Origin: Galbitalea soli
Lineage (GTDB): Bacteria; Actinomycetota; Actinomycetes; Actinomycetales; Microbacteriaceae
Length of the DNA: 64,000 nucleotides
NCBI RefSeq assembly: GCF_010686725.1
Contig: NZ_JAAGWZ010000003.1
Span: forward strand, 294,352 to 358,351
Direction of reading: 5' to 3'
Part shown: positions 1-7,691 of the stretch, one piece after another
Position numbering within the stretch: position 1 is the first letter of the stretch
Layout of the letters: every line of letters starts with the position of its first letter
Made by a program: the position numbers and the translations under genes
The notes under the pieces: generated by a model
What the model was told of the DNA's origin: nothing
Database searches by the model: none
Seen by the model: only the letters and a program-made list of their open reading frames with translations

Positions 1-315
1 TCCCGCCGTCGCATGCTCGCCACGCTCGGCGCGACCGTCGTGGTGATCGTCGGGTTCGTCGTCACCATCTCGGGGATGCGCGCCGGCGCGGCCGCGTACG
101 CCACCGCCGACGCGGCGAAACATCGCCAGTACGTGCAGCAGGTGCGCAGTTGGTTGCGCGCCGAGGAGGGCGTCACCGCCGACACGACCACGGTCGAGGG
201 CCTGCTGTCGCTGCAGCCCGAGCCGGTCGTCGTGCACGGGTCGCCGACGCTGGTTCGCCTGGTGTTCCGCGCCGACACCGGGCAGATGGACCTCGTCAAC
301 GTCGACAACGGATGA
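1..315 (+). CDS. Hypothetical small membrane protein, possibly 5'-truncated
   Basis: The frame is open to the left edge. The first ATG is at 13 and gives 100 residues; the gene may begin outside the window. One hydrophobic segment (about residues 4-22 from that ATG) is followed by a polar, presumably extracytoplasmic domain of about 75 residues. This looks like a single-pass, membrane-anchored protein. I recognise no family motif. It ends 63 bases before tRNA-Ser on the same strand. Function unknown. Confidence 0.55.
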   Translation, partial: SRRRMLATLGATVVVIVGFVVTISGMRAGAAAYATADAAKHRQYVQQVRSWLRAEEGVTADTTTVEGLLSLQPEPVVVHGSPTLVRLVFRADTGQMDLVNVDNG

Positions 316-378
316 CCCCTCCGCCCCCTCCCGCAGTGGGGGCGAGACCACCCGCGCGCATGTACTAAACTCGACGGC

Positions 379-468
379 GGTACCGTGTCCGAGCGGCCGA
401 AGGTGCAACTCTCGAAAAGTTGTGTGGGTGAAAGCCCACCGTGGGTTCAAATCCCACCGGTACCGCCA
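379..468 (+). tRNA. tRNA-Ser (anticodon CGA)
   Basis: A class II tRNA of 90 bases with encoded CCA. The acceptor stem GGTACCG (379-385) pairs with CGGTACC (458-464), followed by discriminator G and CCA (466-468). The T arm is GTGGG-TTCAAAT-CCCAC (441-457). The anticodon stem CAACT/AGTTG closes the loop CTCGAAA, so the anticodon is CGA, reading UCG. The long variable arm (GTGGG/CCCAC) is typical of tRNA-Ser. Serine tRNAs are common integration sites, and AT-richer accessory DNA follows. Confidence 0.96.
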
Positions 469-504
469 GTGTCCTGTTTTGTCACAGTGTCCTGTCTTGT
501 ACAC
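469..504 (+). repeat. Two imperfect 18-bp direct repeats right after the tRNA CCA end
   Basis: GTGTCCTGTTTTGTCACA (469-486) is followed directly by GTGTCCTGTCTTGTACAC (487-504), identical at 13 of 18 positions. The pair abuts the CCA end of tRNA-Ser. It could be the footprint of a mobile element end or of site-specific integration, but no recombinase is present and no second copy of the tRNA 3' end was found downstream. Confidence 0.6.
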
Positions 505-507
505 GGG

Positions 508-540
508 AAACCGCTGAACCCCTGGGTTCAGCGGTTTTCT
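508..540 (+). terminator. Intrinsic terminator downstream of tRNA-Ser
   Basis: A near-perfect hairpin: AAACCGCTGAACCC (508-521) pairs with GGGTTCAGCGGTTT (524-537), followed by TTCT. The strong stem with a short T run fits a Rho-independent terminator for the tRNA transcript. Confidence 0.85.
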
Positions 541-690
541 TCGTTGTGGGATGGATCCTCCCGACGGCGTCGACCACTCATGGGCGCACGGCGGTCGGTC
601 GGATGTCCGAGCCCGTGCGAGAGCGAGAGTTTCCCCTAACGTCTGCTGGCGTTCGCTGCTCCAAGAGGGACCAGAATCCGGTTGTCTCTG
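541..690. other. Non-coding stretch between tRNA terminator and toxin-antitoxin promoter
   Basis: I see no credible gene here; open frames are short and lack start signals. Base composition falls from left to right toward the AT-rich promoter of the next operon, consistent with the left border of an acquired segment. Confidence 0.5.
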
Positions 691-757
691 TTACAGGTAA
701 TTATGTAATCCCATAATTAGGTTTTCCTGTAATATCGAATTCAGGAATTCCTGTAAT
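691..757 (+). promoter_or_regulatory. AT-rich promoter/operator with repeated TCCTGTAAT boxes
   Basis: TCCTGTAAT occurs at 725-733 and again at 749-757, 24 bases apart. An inverted partial copy, TTACAGG, lies at 691-697. The stretch is far AT-richer than the rest of the window. It sits immediately before the ribosome-binding site GGAGGG (766-770 region) and the ATG at 776. AbiEi-type antitoxins are known to repress their own promoter by binding repeats, so these boxes are the likely autoregulatory operator. The exact -10/-35 was not assigned. Confidence 0.6.
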
Positions 758-775
758 GATCAGCGGAGGGCACTC

Positions 776-1402
776 ATGAAGGGCAACGAGCTCGTTTGGC
801 GCAGCCTCGCCGATCACGCCTTGAGGGGTGAACGGACCTGGAGCAACGTGGGCGACCTCGCATACGACGCGGGCGTTCCCTCCAGTACGGCCTACCTCGC
901 GCTGGAACGGCTTGAAAGCAACGGCACCGTGGACCGCTACCGGCCCGGGGGGTTCTCGGTGGTCAGTATCGAGAAGCTTCTCACTATGTTGTGCGCCTGG
1001 CGCAACCTCGACAGGGACACGATGATCAGAACCACGAGTGAAGAGATCGAGCCGTTCCTCCATTCCGAACGTGGACCGTACGCGTTGGGTGGTGCGGACG
1101 CCGCCAACGCTCTACTGGGAGGGCACGCTGTGTCGAGCTTTCGCGAGCACATCGTGTACCTCCCGGGCGCCGGCGAGGTGCGAGCGGAGCTCGCGCGACT
1201 CACGCCCGCGCCAGACGGCAACGTCCGTGTGCTCGCTATGGACACGCGTGCGATGAGGCTATGGGACGGGTACTCGACTCTGGCGCAGACCTACGCCGAC
1301 CTGTTCGCGACACCCGGCTGGCAGGCATCAGAGTTTCGCCATGCGCTCCGCGAGAAGTTCGTGCGATCGCGCGAATGGGACCAGGAAGGTGACCGCAGTT
1401 GA
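776..1402 (+). CDS. AbiEi-like winged-helix antitoxin/regulator
   Basis: A 208-residue protein likely acting as antitoxin and autorepressor of a type IV-like AbiE system. The first 65 residues read as a winged helix (SSTAYLALERLESNGTVDRY, then GGFSVV as wing). The remainder is a variable C-terminal domain. The start is set by a strong GGAGGG six bases upstream. The stop overlaps the next gene (TTGA at 1399-1402), so the two are translationally coupled. The repeats upstream (691-757) suit self-repression. Identification rests on architecture, on operon order with a nucleotidyltransferase, and on the wHTH; the sequence is divergent, so a generic transcriptional regulator is possible. Confidence 0.6.
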   Translation: MKGNELVWRSLADHALRGERTWSNVGDLAYDAGVPSSTAYLALERLESNGTVDRYRPGGFSVVSIEKLLTMLCAWRNLDRDTMIRTTSEEIEPFLHSERGPYALGGADAANALLGGHAVSSFREHIVYLPGAGEVRAELARLTPAPDGNVRVLAMDTRAMRLWDGYSTLAQTYADLFATPGWQASEFRHALREKFVRSREWDQEGDRS

Positions 1403-2094
1403 CTGTTCTGGGAAGCGACGACGAGGGTGTGCTCCGTGCTCTTGTCGACTCGCTCGGGTACGACCTCGACCCGTCCATCCTCATTGGGGGATGGGCGACG
1501 AATGCTCGAGTCGGCGGCGAGATCAGCCACGACGTCGACCTCATCATCACCGATCAGAGCCTGCGACAGAAACTGCCCACGCGCCTCGCCGAGTACAGCG
1601 AGAACGAGCTGCATAGCGGCGGGAAGAAGGCACGTGGAACTGCGGACGGCGTCCACGTGGATGCTTACTTCCCGTATGAGTCCAAGCTCGGGTCGAAGCT
1701 GCTCCTGAATGTCGGGATCCTGACCAACTACATTGATCCCGACTTCACAGTGCAGGGCTGGCTCATGCTCACCCTTGACGCGCACATCGCAACGAAGATC
1801 GCAGCACTCCTCGATCGGCACGCGACGGAAAAGGGAAAGAAGGATGCCCGGGAATTGGTCGCCCTCATCGATTCAGGCGGTGATCCGCGGAAAGTCGTTG
1901 ACGTCATCCTTGCTGCAACTGGTGCAGAAAAAGGTGAGGTCGAGGGATACATTCGACAGATGTTCGAGCTTCTGCCGAAACTCGCGGATCTCAATCAGAA
2001 GGCACGGCGTCGCTATGCCGCCCTCGCCCGCGAATGGATCGAGGAAGCGCAGATTCAGATCAGGAAGTTGGAGTCAGCCCAACGCGGGAGCTAG
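1399..2094 (+). CDS. AbiEii-like nucleotidyltransferase toxin
   Basis: A 231-residue protein of the minimal nucleotidyltransferase fold. GGWATNARVGG (residues 30-40) gives the nucleotide-binding loop. HDVDLI supplies Asp45 and Asp47, and VHVDAY supplies Asp88, completing the usual metal-binding triad. A helical C-terminal region (about 120-225) follows. AbiEii toxins of this superfamily add nucleotides to tRNA acceptor ends and arrest growth, with a role in phage defence. The start is TTG (1399), overlapping the antitoxin stop by four bases. The pair stands alone next to a tRNA gene and is AT-richer than its surroundings, which suggests acquisition by transfer. The substrate is not deducible from sequence. 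Confidence 0.7.
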   Translation: MTVLGSDDEGVLRALVDSLGYDLDPSILIGGWATNARVGGEISHDVDLIITDQSLRQKLPTRLAEYSENELHSGGKKARGTADGVHVDAYFPYESKLGSKLLLNVGILTNYIDPDFTVQGWLMLTLDAHIATKIAALLDRHATEKGKKDARELVALIDSGGDPRKVVDVILAATGAEKGEVEGYIRQMFELLPKLADLNQKARRRYAALAREWIEEAQIQIRKLESAQRGS

Positions 2095-2386
2095 CGGACC
2101 CCCGCGCCCTTCTGGATGCCGGCGTGCGAACAGGGTCACAACAGGTGAGGAGACACCCACCGAGCGAAGACGGGTTCACCGGAACCGAAGATGCCAGCGA
2201 TATTCCCCGAGAGTTTGAGGAATTGCCAGGGTCTGGTCGCGAGGTGGGTGCGATCGGATAGACCGCACCTACCTCCGTGCTGACGTCCTGCAGACTCTGG
2301 TGCACGCACAAACGCTGGCCGCCGGGCACATATTCTCGGAGCGAATCCACTGTCAGCGCTGTCGTCCATCACGGCGGCGCGCCCGC
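2095..2386. other. Intergenic stretch with no recognisable gene
   Basis: About 290 bases between the toxin stop and the convergent TetR gene. Small open frames exist on both strands but none has a ribosome-binding site, a family motif or convincing codon use. No copy of the tRNA-Ser 3' end was found that would mark a right attachment site. Confidence 0.5.
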
Positions 2387-2971
2387 TCAGTCCTGAGCGG
2401 GGAAGAGCGTCGCGAGAGCGACGTCCTCGATGGTCTGGTCGTACTGGGTGTCGTCCAGCATCGCGAAGGGGCCGGCCGCTGACCCTTCGGCGAGCAGCAT
2501 GGGGCGAAGCAGTGCCCCGAAGAACATTGCGGCGAGCAGGAGTGGTTCGCCGGGTCGGATGACACCCGCGTCCTGTCCGTCACGAATTATGGATTCGATG
2601 CGGTTGATCGGGTAGATGAGTCCTTCCGGCAGTGCGGGAGTGAAGTTGGGCAGCCTGATCAAGGTGGCGATGAAGGCAGGGCGGTCTTCTCGGTAGAGCG
2701 TGAGCGTTGCCCGGATCGCGTTGCGGATCTTCTCGGAGGGGGCTTCGCCGGCGTCGGTCGCCTCCTGAATGCGCTCGGCGTACTTCGAGAAAGCCACCCG
2801 GTACACCTCCTGACCGAGATCTTCGAGGGAGCCGAAGTGGCGGTAGATGGCCGCTTCTGACATGCCGGCGGATTCCGCGATCCCACGAGTGCGTGCGCCG
2901 CTGTACCCGTTGGCAGCGACATTCCTCGTCGCCGCCTCCAGTATTTCTTGGCGTCTGCTAGCCCTGGGCAC
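2387..2971 (-). CDS. TetR/AcrR family transcriptional repressor
   Basis: A 194-residue TetR-type regulator. The N-terminal helix-turn-helix spans about residues 8-52, with the signature ARTRGIAESAGMSEAAIYRHFGS typical of the family. The C-terminal helical domain (about 60-190) binds an unknown ligand. The start overlaps the end of the upstream NAD(P)-binding gene by 14 bases, so the repressor is probably co-transcribed with it and may control it. Ligand and operator are unknown. Confidence 0.85.
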   Translation of the reverse strand: MPRASRRQEILEAATRNVAANGYSGARTRGIAESAGMSEAAIYRHFGSLEDLGQEVYRVAFSKYAERIQEATDAGEAPSEKIRNAIRATLTLYREDRPAFIATLIRLPNFTPALPEGLIYPINRIESIIRDGQDAGVIRPGEPLLLAAMFFGALLRPMLLAEGSAAGPFAMLDDTQYDQTIEDVALATLFPAQD

Positions 2972-4049
2972 GAGCGGGGCTTCCCGTGGTGATCGAGAGC
3001 TTGACTCCCGGGAGCGAGTGGAGGAATTGGGGCCCGAATCGTCGGATGGCCGTCATCGAGCCGGGAAGCGCGCGTCCCCCGGCGATGTGTCGCGCGACCT
3101 CGAGCACGGCATCGGCGGTGAACCGGTAGCCTTCGCCGGCGGTCATCCACCCCTCCCGGGTCTCGCCACCGCGCAGGCCGACCCTCGCCCACGCCCGGGA
3201 GAGGTAGCTCCGGGCCTCGAGTGCGTCCTGCGCGCTGGCTGGCGGCCGCCTCGACGAGAGCAACGACCGCACGAGCGACGAGCGGAGGGCCAGTGAGAGG
3301 GCGGGGAGGAATGCCCGCACCGCGAACGGGGGCGCATCCACGCCGAAGGATGCGGTGACCTCCTCTGCGCCGTAGCCGGCGGGAATCGATGCCAGGTCGC
3401 CGAGCGGGACGGGGAGAAGAGTCGTGGAACCGGTATCGGGAATCCTCAGCCGACGCGAACCGCGACCCAGAGCGTGCCTCTGAAATTGGCCGCCCACCAC
3501 GCGCGCGCCGCCCGACGCGATCGAGTCGAACACCGTTTCGCGGGTGCCCACCGTCGTTCCTTCGTTGTCTGGCATCAAGGCCACCTCTGCAGTGCGGATC
3601 TGCTCGCCCTGTGCCAGCCAGGCGACCAACCCCTCACTGGCGACCGTTCCATAGCCCGATGCCGGCACGAGCGCCACGTGAGCGGCCTCCGCCTCGCCGG
3701 CCAGCTCGAGCACGGCGCTGACGGCCGAGAACTCGTTGGAAATATCGATGTACGACGCACCGACCCTCATCGCCGCTCGCGCCACTGATACGGCAGACGT
3801 CGAGAAGCCTCCCGCCGCATTGATCACGATCGCGCTGCCCTGGACCGCACGAGCGACAGTCCCCGTGTCGAGCGCGCTGACGCTGATCCAACCGGACGTC
3901 GCACCGGTGGCGGTCGCCAAGGCCCTGAGCTTCTCCGGATTCCGGGCGATCAGGCGGAAGTCGAAGTCCGCCCGGCCGTGTTCCAGGATCAATCGAGCGG
4001 TCTGGCCGGTCGCTCCGACGAGCGCCACGATCGGTTTGTAAGTGTTCAT
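2958..4049 (-). CDS. Saccharopine dehydrogenase-like NAD(P)-binding protein
   Basis: A 363-residue protein with an N-terminal Rossmann fold: VALVGATGQTARLIL (residues 8-22) is the GxxGxxG-type dinucleotide loop. DFRLIARNPEKL supplies the residue that sets cofactor preference, and VINAAGGFS lies in the next strand. This arrangement is typical of the saccharopine dehydrogenase-like and trans-acting enoyl reductase group, which are soluble oxidoreductases with varied substrates. It is followed by an overlapping TetR gene and preceded (60 bases) by a VOC-family gene on the same strand. Substrate unknown; no lysine-biosynthesis context. Confidence 0.7.
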   Translation of the reverse strand: MNTYKPIVALVGATGQTARLILEHGRADFDFRLIARNPEKLRALATATGATSGWISVSALDTGTVARAVQGSAIVINAAGGFSTSAVSVARAAMRVGASYIDISNEFSAVSAVLELAGEAEAAHVALVPASGYGTVASEGLVAWLAQGEQIRTAEVALMPDNEGTTVGTRETVFDSIASGGARVVGGQFQRHALGRGSRRLRIPDTGSTTLLPVPLGDLASIPAGYGAEEVTASFGVDAPPFAVRAFLPALSLALRSSLVRSLLSSRRPPASAQDALEARSYLSRAWARVGLRGGETREGWMTAGEGYRFTADAVLEVARHIAGGRALPGSMTAIRRFGPQFLHSLPGVKLSITTGSPARAQG

Positions 4050-4109
4050 TCACTTACTATAGGGCTGCCGCCGCGGTGGCGCCGGGCTTGCCCCCATCCA
4101 CACGCTCAT

Positions 4110-4478
4110 TCACGCCCGATCGTGCAGCGTGACGTGATACCCGTCCGGGTCGGCGAAGGTGAAGGTGCGGCCGAACGGGCCGTCGATGGGTGCGCTGACG
4201 ATGCGATGACCGTCGGCGGCGAGGGCGTCGTGGATGCCCTGAACGTCGGTGGCGTGCATCCAGACCGCGGTGCCGACGCCGGGGTGGCTGGCGCTCGCGA
4301 GGTCGGTGCCGGGCGCGGGGTCGCGCAGCGCGAACGCGATGGGTGCCGTCTGGAACACGACGGCGTGGGGCGAGCCGGCGGGGGAGCGGACGAGGCCGAG
4401 GTAGCGTTCGTAGAACGCCTGCGAGGCATCCAGATCCTGCACCTGAAGGGAGATGAAGTCGGGGCCGGTGACGGGCAT
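4110..4478 (-). CDS. VOC (glyoxalase/bleomycin-resistance) family protein
   Basis: A 122-residue protein of the vicinal oxygen chelate fold: two beta-alpha-beta-beta-beta modules, with DFISLQVQDLDASQAFYERYLG at the start and FADPDGYHVTLHD at the end. Members are metal-dependent dioxygenases, isomerases or antibiotic-binding proteins. The presence of the C-terminal metal-ligand pattern does not distinguish among them. It diverges from a MarR gene, and the 61 bases between the starts carry two identical MarR-type palindromes. This suggests it is the regulated target, perhaps a detoxification protein. Confidence 0.8.
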   Translation of the reverse strand: MPVTGPDFISLQVQDLDASQAFYERYLGLVRSPAGSPHAVVFQTAPIAFALRDPAPGTDLASASHPGVGTAVWMHATDVQGIHDALAADGHRIVSAPIDGPFGRTFTFADPDGYHVTLHDRA

Positions 4479-4497
4479 GAGGTACTCGTTTCTGTCG

Positions 4498-4540
4498 TGT
4501 CAGTTTTCTGACACCACCAATCTATGTCAGAATACTGACA
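4498..4540. promoter_or_regulatory. Pair of identical MarR operators, TGTCAG-N4-CTGACA
   Basis: TGTCAGTTTTCTGACA (4498-4513) and TGTCAGAATACTGACA (4525-4540) share identical 6-bp half sites around a 4-base AT spacer. Their centres are 27 bases apart. They lie between the divergent VOC and MarR genes; the last base of the second site is the first base of the MarR ATG. The symmetry and location are what a dimeric MarR autorepressor would need. Confidence 0.85.
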
Positions 4541-5028
4541 TGAGTCAAGGCGAGGGAGCGGGCGCTGCCGGGGTCGATCTGGAGACGTCGCTCGGCTACC
4601 TGCTGAAGGAGGCGTCGAGTTCACTGCGGGCGGCGATGGAGGCCGCGTTGCGACCGCTCGGGATGACCGTCACCCAGTACTCGTGCCTCGAGCTGCTCTC
4701 CCAGCGTCCGGGCCTCTCCAACTCGGAACTCGCGCGCGGTGCGTTCATCACGCGGCAGTCGATGAACGTGCTGCTCCAGGCCCTCGAGCGCGACGGCCTC
4801 GTGACCAGGCCGGCCGCTGCGCCCGTGGGCAAGGCACTACCGACCCGCCTGACCGCGCGCGGCCGCCGAACCCTCGACCGGGCGAGCGGCGCAGTGCGCG
4901 CCGTCGAGCTGCGCATGCTGGGCGAGATGACCGAGGCGGAACGGGCGGCGGCGTTCGCGCTTCTGCAGGGGATGGTGGTGCGCCTGCGCGGCGGCGAGGC
5001 GACCGTGTCGGCGCCGAGTGCCGACTAG
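4540..5028 (+). CDS. MarR family transcriptional regulator
   Basis: A 162-residue MarR protein starting at the ATG at 4540. An in-frame ATG at 4453 would run through the operators and the VOC gene and is rejected. The winged helix spans about residues 45-110 (LGMTVTQYSCLELLSQ, SNSELARGAFITRQSMNVLLQALERDGLV, LTARG), flanked by dimerisation helices. No Shine-Dalgarno sequence is visible before 4540, and the start codon touches the operator, so a leaderless or near-leaderless message is likely. It presumably represses itself and the divergent VOC gene until a ligand, probably phenolic or oxidant, binds. It ends 4 bases into the convergent LacI gene. Confidence 0.88.
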   Translation: MSQGEGAGAAGVDLETSLGYLLKEASSSLRAAMEAALRPLGMTVTQYSCLELLSQRPGLSNSELARGAFITRQSMNVLLQALERDGLVTRPAAAPVGKALPTRLTARGRRTLDRASGAVRAVELRMLGEMTEAERAAAFALLQGMVVRLRGGEATVSAPSAD

Positions 5029-6050
5029 GCACTCGGCGCGGAGATGGAGTGCCGTTCGACGATCGGCATCGGCACCAGGATCTCGCCGCTCTCCGTGGGG
5101 TGCAGCAGGAGTTCGACCGCTCGCCTCCCCATCGCCTCGTGGGGGAGCGCGATCGTGGTGAGGCCGGGTCGGAGGTAGGCGGCGAGTTCGTCGTTGTCGA
5201 AGGAGACGATGGAGATGTCGTCGGGGACGCGGAGTCCCCGCTCCGCAATCGCCTGGTAGGCGCCGAAGGCGACGCGGTCGTTCATGCAGAGCAGCGCTCG
5301 AACATCGTCGCGGGTGTCGAGCAGCGTCTTCGTCGCGAGGTATCCGTCTTCCGGTTCCCACAGCCAGATCGACTGCTCGGCGATGAAGGCGAGATCGTGG
5401 TCGGCCATGGCGCTCCGGATTCCGGCGATCCGTCGAGCAACGGTCGCGGAGCGGAAGACGTCCCGTTCGACCTCGTCGTTCTGGCCGATGAGGGCGATGC
5501 CGTCGCGGTGTCCCGCCCGCACGAGCAGCTCGACAGCGTCGCGACCACCGCGAAGCTCGTCGGGAAGAACCGCGGTGGAATGGTTCGGATTGGTCGCGTT
5601 GAGCATGACGGCGTTGGTTCCCAGCGGGAGGTCGGGCACATACAGCTCACGCGCGCGCATGGTGGCGAACACGATTCCGTCGACCTGCCGGTCGAGCACC
5701 GCCCCGATGGCCTCGGTCTCCCGCGCCGGCTCGCCGCCGGTCTCCATGACGAGCATCACGTGTCCCGCGGCCTCGGCCGCGTCGAGGGCGCCCTTGATGA
5801 GGCCGCTCGCGAATCGGGTCGTCGCCACCACGTCGGAGATGAAGCCGATCGTGCGGGTCTTATCGGTGCGGAGGCCGCGTGCGGCAACGTTCGGGCGATA
5901 GCCGAGCGTCGCTGCCGCGGCGTTGACGCGATCGTGGGCATCCTGAGACAGGCGTGTATCGGGCCGGCCGTTGAGGATCATCGACGCGGCGGTCGGCGAC
6001 AGCCCCGCGAGACGGGCGACATCCGCCAGCGTCACCCGCTTGCTCGCCAT
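5025..6050 (-). CDS. LacI family repressor of the adjacent sugar ABC operon
   Basis: A 341-residue LacI protein. Residues 6-55 form the DNA-binding domain (VTLADVARLAGLSPTAASMIL plus hinge helix), and the rest is a periplasmic-binding-like ligand domain (LFIGQ-type core seen as DGIVFATM and SIVSFDNDELA). It is transcribed away from a sugar ABC operon. The intergenic region holds a promoter and a perfect 20-bp palindrome (6146-6165). It therefore most likely blocks initiation of that operon and is released by the imported sugar or a derivative. The fructoside-type hydrolase in the operon hints at a fructose-containing inducer. Confidence 0.9.
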   Translation of the reverse strand: MASKRVTLADVARLAGLSPTAASMILNGRPDTRLSQDAHDRVNAAAATLGYRPNVAARGLRTDKTRTIGFISDVVATTRFASGLIKGALDAAEAAGHVMLVMETGGEPARETEAIGAVLDRQVDGIVFATMRARELYVPDLPLGTNAVMLNATNPNHSTAVLPDELRGGRDAVELLVRAGHRDGIALIGQNDEVERDVFRSATVARRIAGIRSAMADHDLAFIAEQSIWLWEPEDGYLATKTLLDTRDDVRALLCMNDRVAFGAYQAIAERGLRVPDDISIVSFDNDELAAYLRPGLTTIALPHEAMGRRAVELLLHPTESGEILVPMPIVERHSISAPSA

Positions 6051-6111
6051 CGAGATCAGCCCTCCTCCGCCATCATCGCGTCGAGCCTGTCAGACATTCA
6101 CCGATCCCGTC

Positions 6112-6140
6112 TTGACAAACCCAACACCGCTCCTCAATAT
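6112..6140 (+). promoter_or_regulatory. Sigma70-type promoter of sugar ABC operon
   Basis: TTGACA (6112-6117) and CAATAT (6135-6140) are separated by exactly 17 bases. The predicted start of transcription (about 6147) falls on the LacI palindrome at 6146-6165, a classic repressed-promoter layout. Confidence 0.7.
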
Positions 6141-6145
6141 TGACC

Positions 6146-6165
6146 TTGCTAAATGCATTTAGCAA
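6146..6165. promoter_or_regulatory. LacI-family operator, perfect 20-bp palindrome
   Basis: TTGCTAAATGCATTTAGCAA is fully self-complementary. The AT-rich half site with a CpG-free centre differs from the classical CG-centred LacI site. It overlaps the predicted +1 of the ABC operon and lies 95 bases upstream of the divergent LacI start, so it may control both. Confidence 0.85.
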
Positions 6166-6259
6166 ATTTCCACCGCAGCAATTTCCCCGTCGACGCGCGC
6201 GAATCCGTGTGATCCGCCGCCCAACGAGCACCACCCCACAAGACAAAGGAGTCATGCAG

Positions 6260-7615
6260 ATGGCAATATTCCACACCCGCGCAGCAACCCGGCGCCGAAT
6301 CGCAGCGGTCGTTGCGGTCGCGACGGCGAGCGTCCTGGCTCTCGCGGGATGCGCGCCGGGCAGTTCCGCACCGACCACCACGAAGTCCACCGCGGTGACG
6401 ACGACGCTCACCTCCAAGAAGGTGCACCTCACCATCGCCGACGAGACCGGCTTCCCGCTGACCGACAAGCTCACCGCGGAGTTCACCGCTCAGCACCCCA
6501 ACATCACCTTCACGGTCACGCGGGACACCTTCCAGAACCTCACCGCGAACGCGCCGAAGCTGCTCGCCAGCTCGACGCCGCCAGACCTCATCCGCCTCCC
6601 CATGATCGGCGACACGGTGAAGGACGGACTCCTCGCGAACCTCGACCCCTACTTCGCGGCCTACGGCTGGGACAAGTGGTCGGCATCCCAGCTCGCGCCC
6701 CTCCGGGTCAACAAGGACAACGTGCGCGGCTCGGGGTCGCTCTACCAGCTGGGCCTGGGATACAGCGTGACCGGCATCTACATGAACACGAAGCTCGCGG
6801 CGAAGGTCGGCATCACCGCCCCTCCCGCGACGCTGGCCGAACTGGAGTCCGACATGGCCGCGGCGAAGGCCAAGGGCATCCTGCCGCTCATGGAGGGAGA
6901 CAAGGACGGCGTCGTCAACTTCGTCGTCCAGGCGGCGATGAACCAGTACGCCGACAAGACGCAGATGATGAACTGGATCATGAACGTGAAGGGCGCGAGC
7001 TACAACACGCCCGGCAACGTGAAGGGTGCCGACCTCATCCGCAAGTGGGCCGATGCCGGCTACTTCCCGTCCGACATCAACGCGATCGATTATCCGACGT
7101 TCGTCAGTCGATTCCAGGCGGGAGAGGGGCTGTTCACCTTCAATGGCAACTGGGCGGCGGCAGACACGCAGGCCAAGATGGGCAACGGCGTGACCTTCTT
7201 CCTCGTGCCGCCGGCTACCGCCGGTGCCCCGCACGTCGCGATGGGAGCGGCGAACTCGTTCTCGGTGGCGGCCAAGTCCGCACACATCAATGAGATCGTG
7301 TACTTCCTCAACTGGATCCACACCAACGCGAAGGCGCGCCAGATCGTGCTCGACGTCACGGGCGCAGCGCCCGGCGGCGACCCGACCGAGGCGCAGCCGA
7401 CGGCGGCCCCGGGCTCACTCACCGAGCAGGCCCTCAAGATGTCGGCTCAGATCGGCAGCGAGAACGGTCAGGTCGACTTCATGTCCAACGCGACCGCCGG
7501 CATCTACGCGGGTGCGATCATCCCCGAATCCCAGTTGCTCGTGACGGGCAAGATCAGCGGGCAGGAGTTCGTGACCAAGGTCCAGGACTTCTACGCTCAG
7601 GAACTCGCCGGCTGA
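6260..7615 (+). CDS. Sugar ABC transporter substrate-binding lipoprotein
   Basis: A 451-residue family-1 extracellular solute-binding protein that captures a carbohydrate outside the membrane for the two downstream permeases. It has an N-terminal signal (RRRIAAVVAVATASVLALAGC) with lipobox LALAGC, so the Cys is lipidated. I place the start at the second of two ATGs (6260), eight bases after AAAGGAG (6245-6251). The ATG at 6254 is too close to that site, and starts further upstream precede the promoter. No ATPase is encoded in the operon; a shared MsiK-type ATPase elsewhere is usual in actinobacteria. Substrate inferred as an oligosaccharide only from neighbours. Confidence 0.9.
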   Translation: MAIFHTRAATRRRIAAVVAVATASVLALAGCAPGSSAPTTTKSTAVTTTLTSKKVHLTIADETGFPLTDKLTAEFTAQHPNITFTVTRDTFQNLTANAPKLLASSTPPDLIRLPMIGDTVKDGLLANLDPYFAAYGWDKWSASQLAPLRVNKDNVRGSGSLYQLGLGYSVTGIYMNTKLAAKVGITAPPATLAELESDMAAAKAKGILPLMEGDKDGVVNFVVQAAMNQYADKTQMMNWIMNVKGASYNTPGNVKGADLIRKWADAGYFPSDINAIDYPTFVSRFQAGEGLFTFNGNWAAADTQAKMGNGVTFFLVPPATAGAPHVAMGAANSFSVAAKSAHINEIVYFLNWIHTNAKARQIVLDVTGAAPGGDPTEAQPTAAPGSLTEQALKMSAQIGSENGQVDFMSNATAGIYAGAIIPESQLLVTGKISGQEFVTKVQDFYAQELAG

Positions 7616-7691
7616 TCATGACAGACCGCAATCGACACACGGCACCGCATCGGCCATCGTTCGGCGCCAGGCGAAACGAGGGACCAGAAGC

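Noticed and set aside
379..2386. Complete integrative element using tRNA-Ser
   Set aside because: No integrase or recombinase and no duplicated tRNA 3' end were found, so only an acquired segment can be proposed.
4453..4539. Upstream ATG (4453) for the MarR protein
   Set aside because: It would translate both operators and overlap the divergent VOC gene. The MarR family begins near the 4540 start.
6140..6259. Upstream start for the sugar-binding lipoprotein
   Set aside because: It would lie at or before the predicted transcription start, inside the operator, and would put 40 polar residues before the signal peptide.
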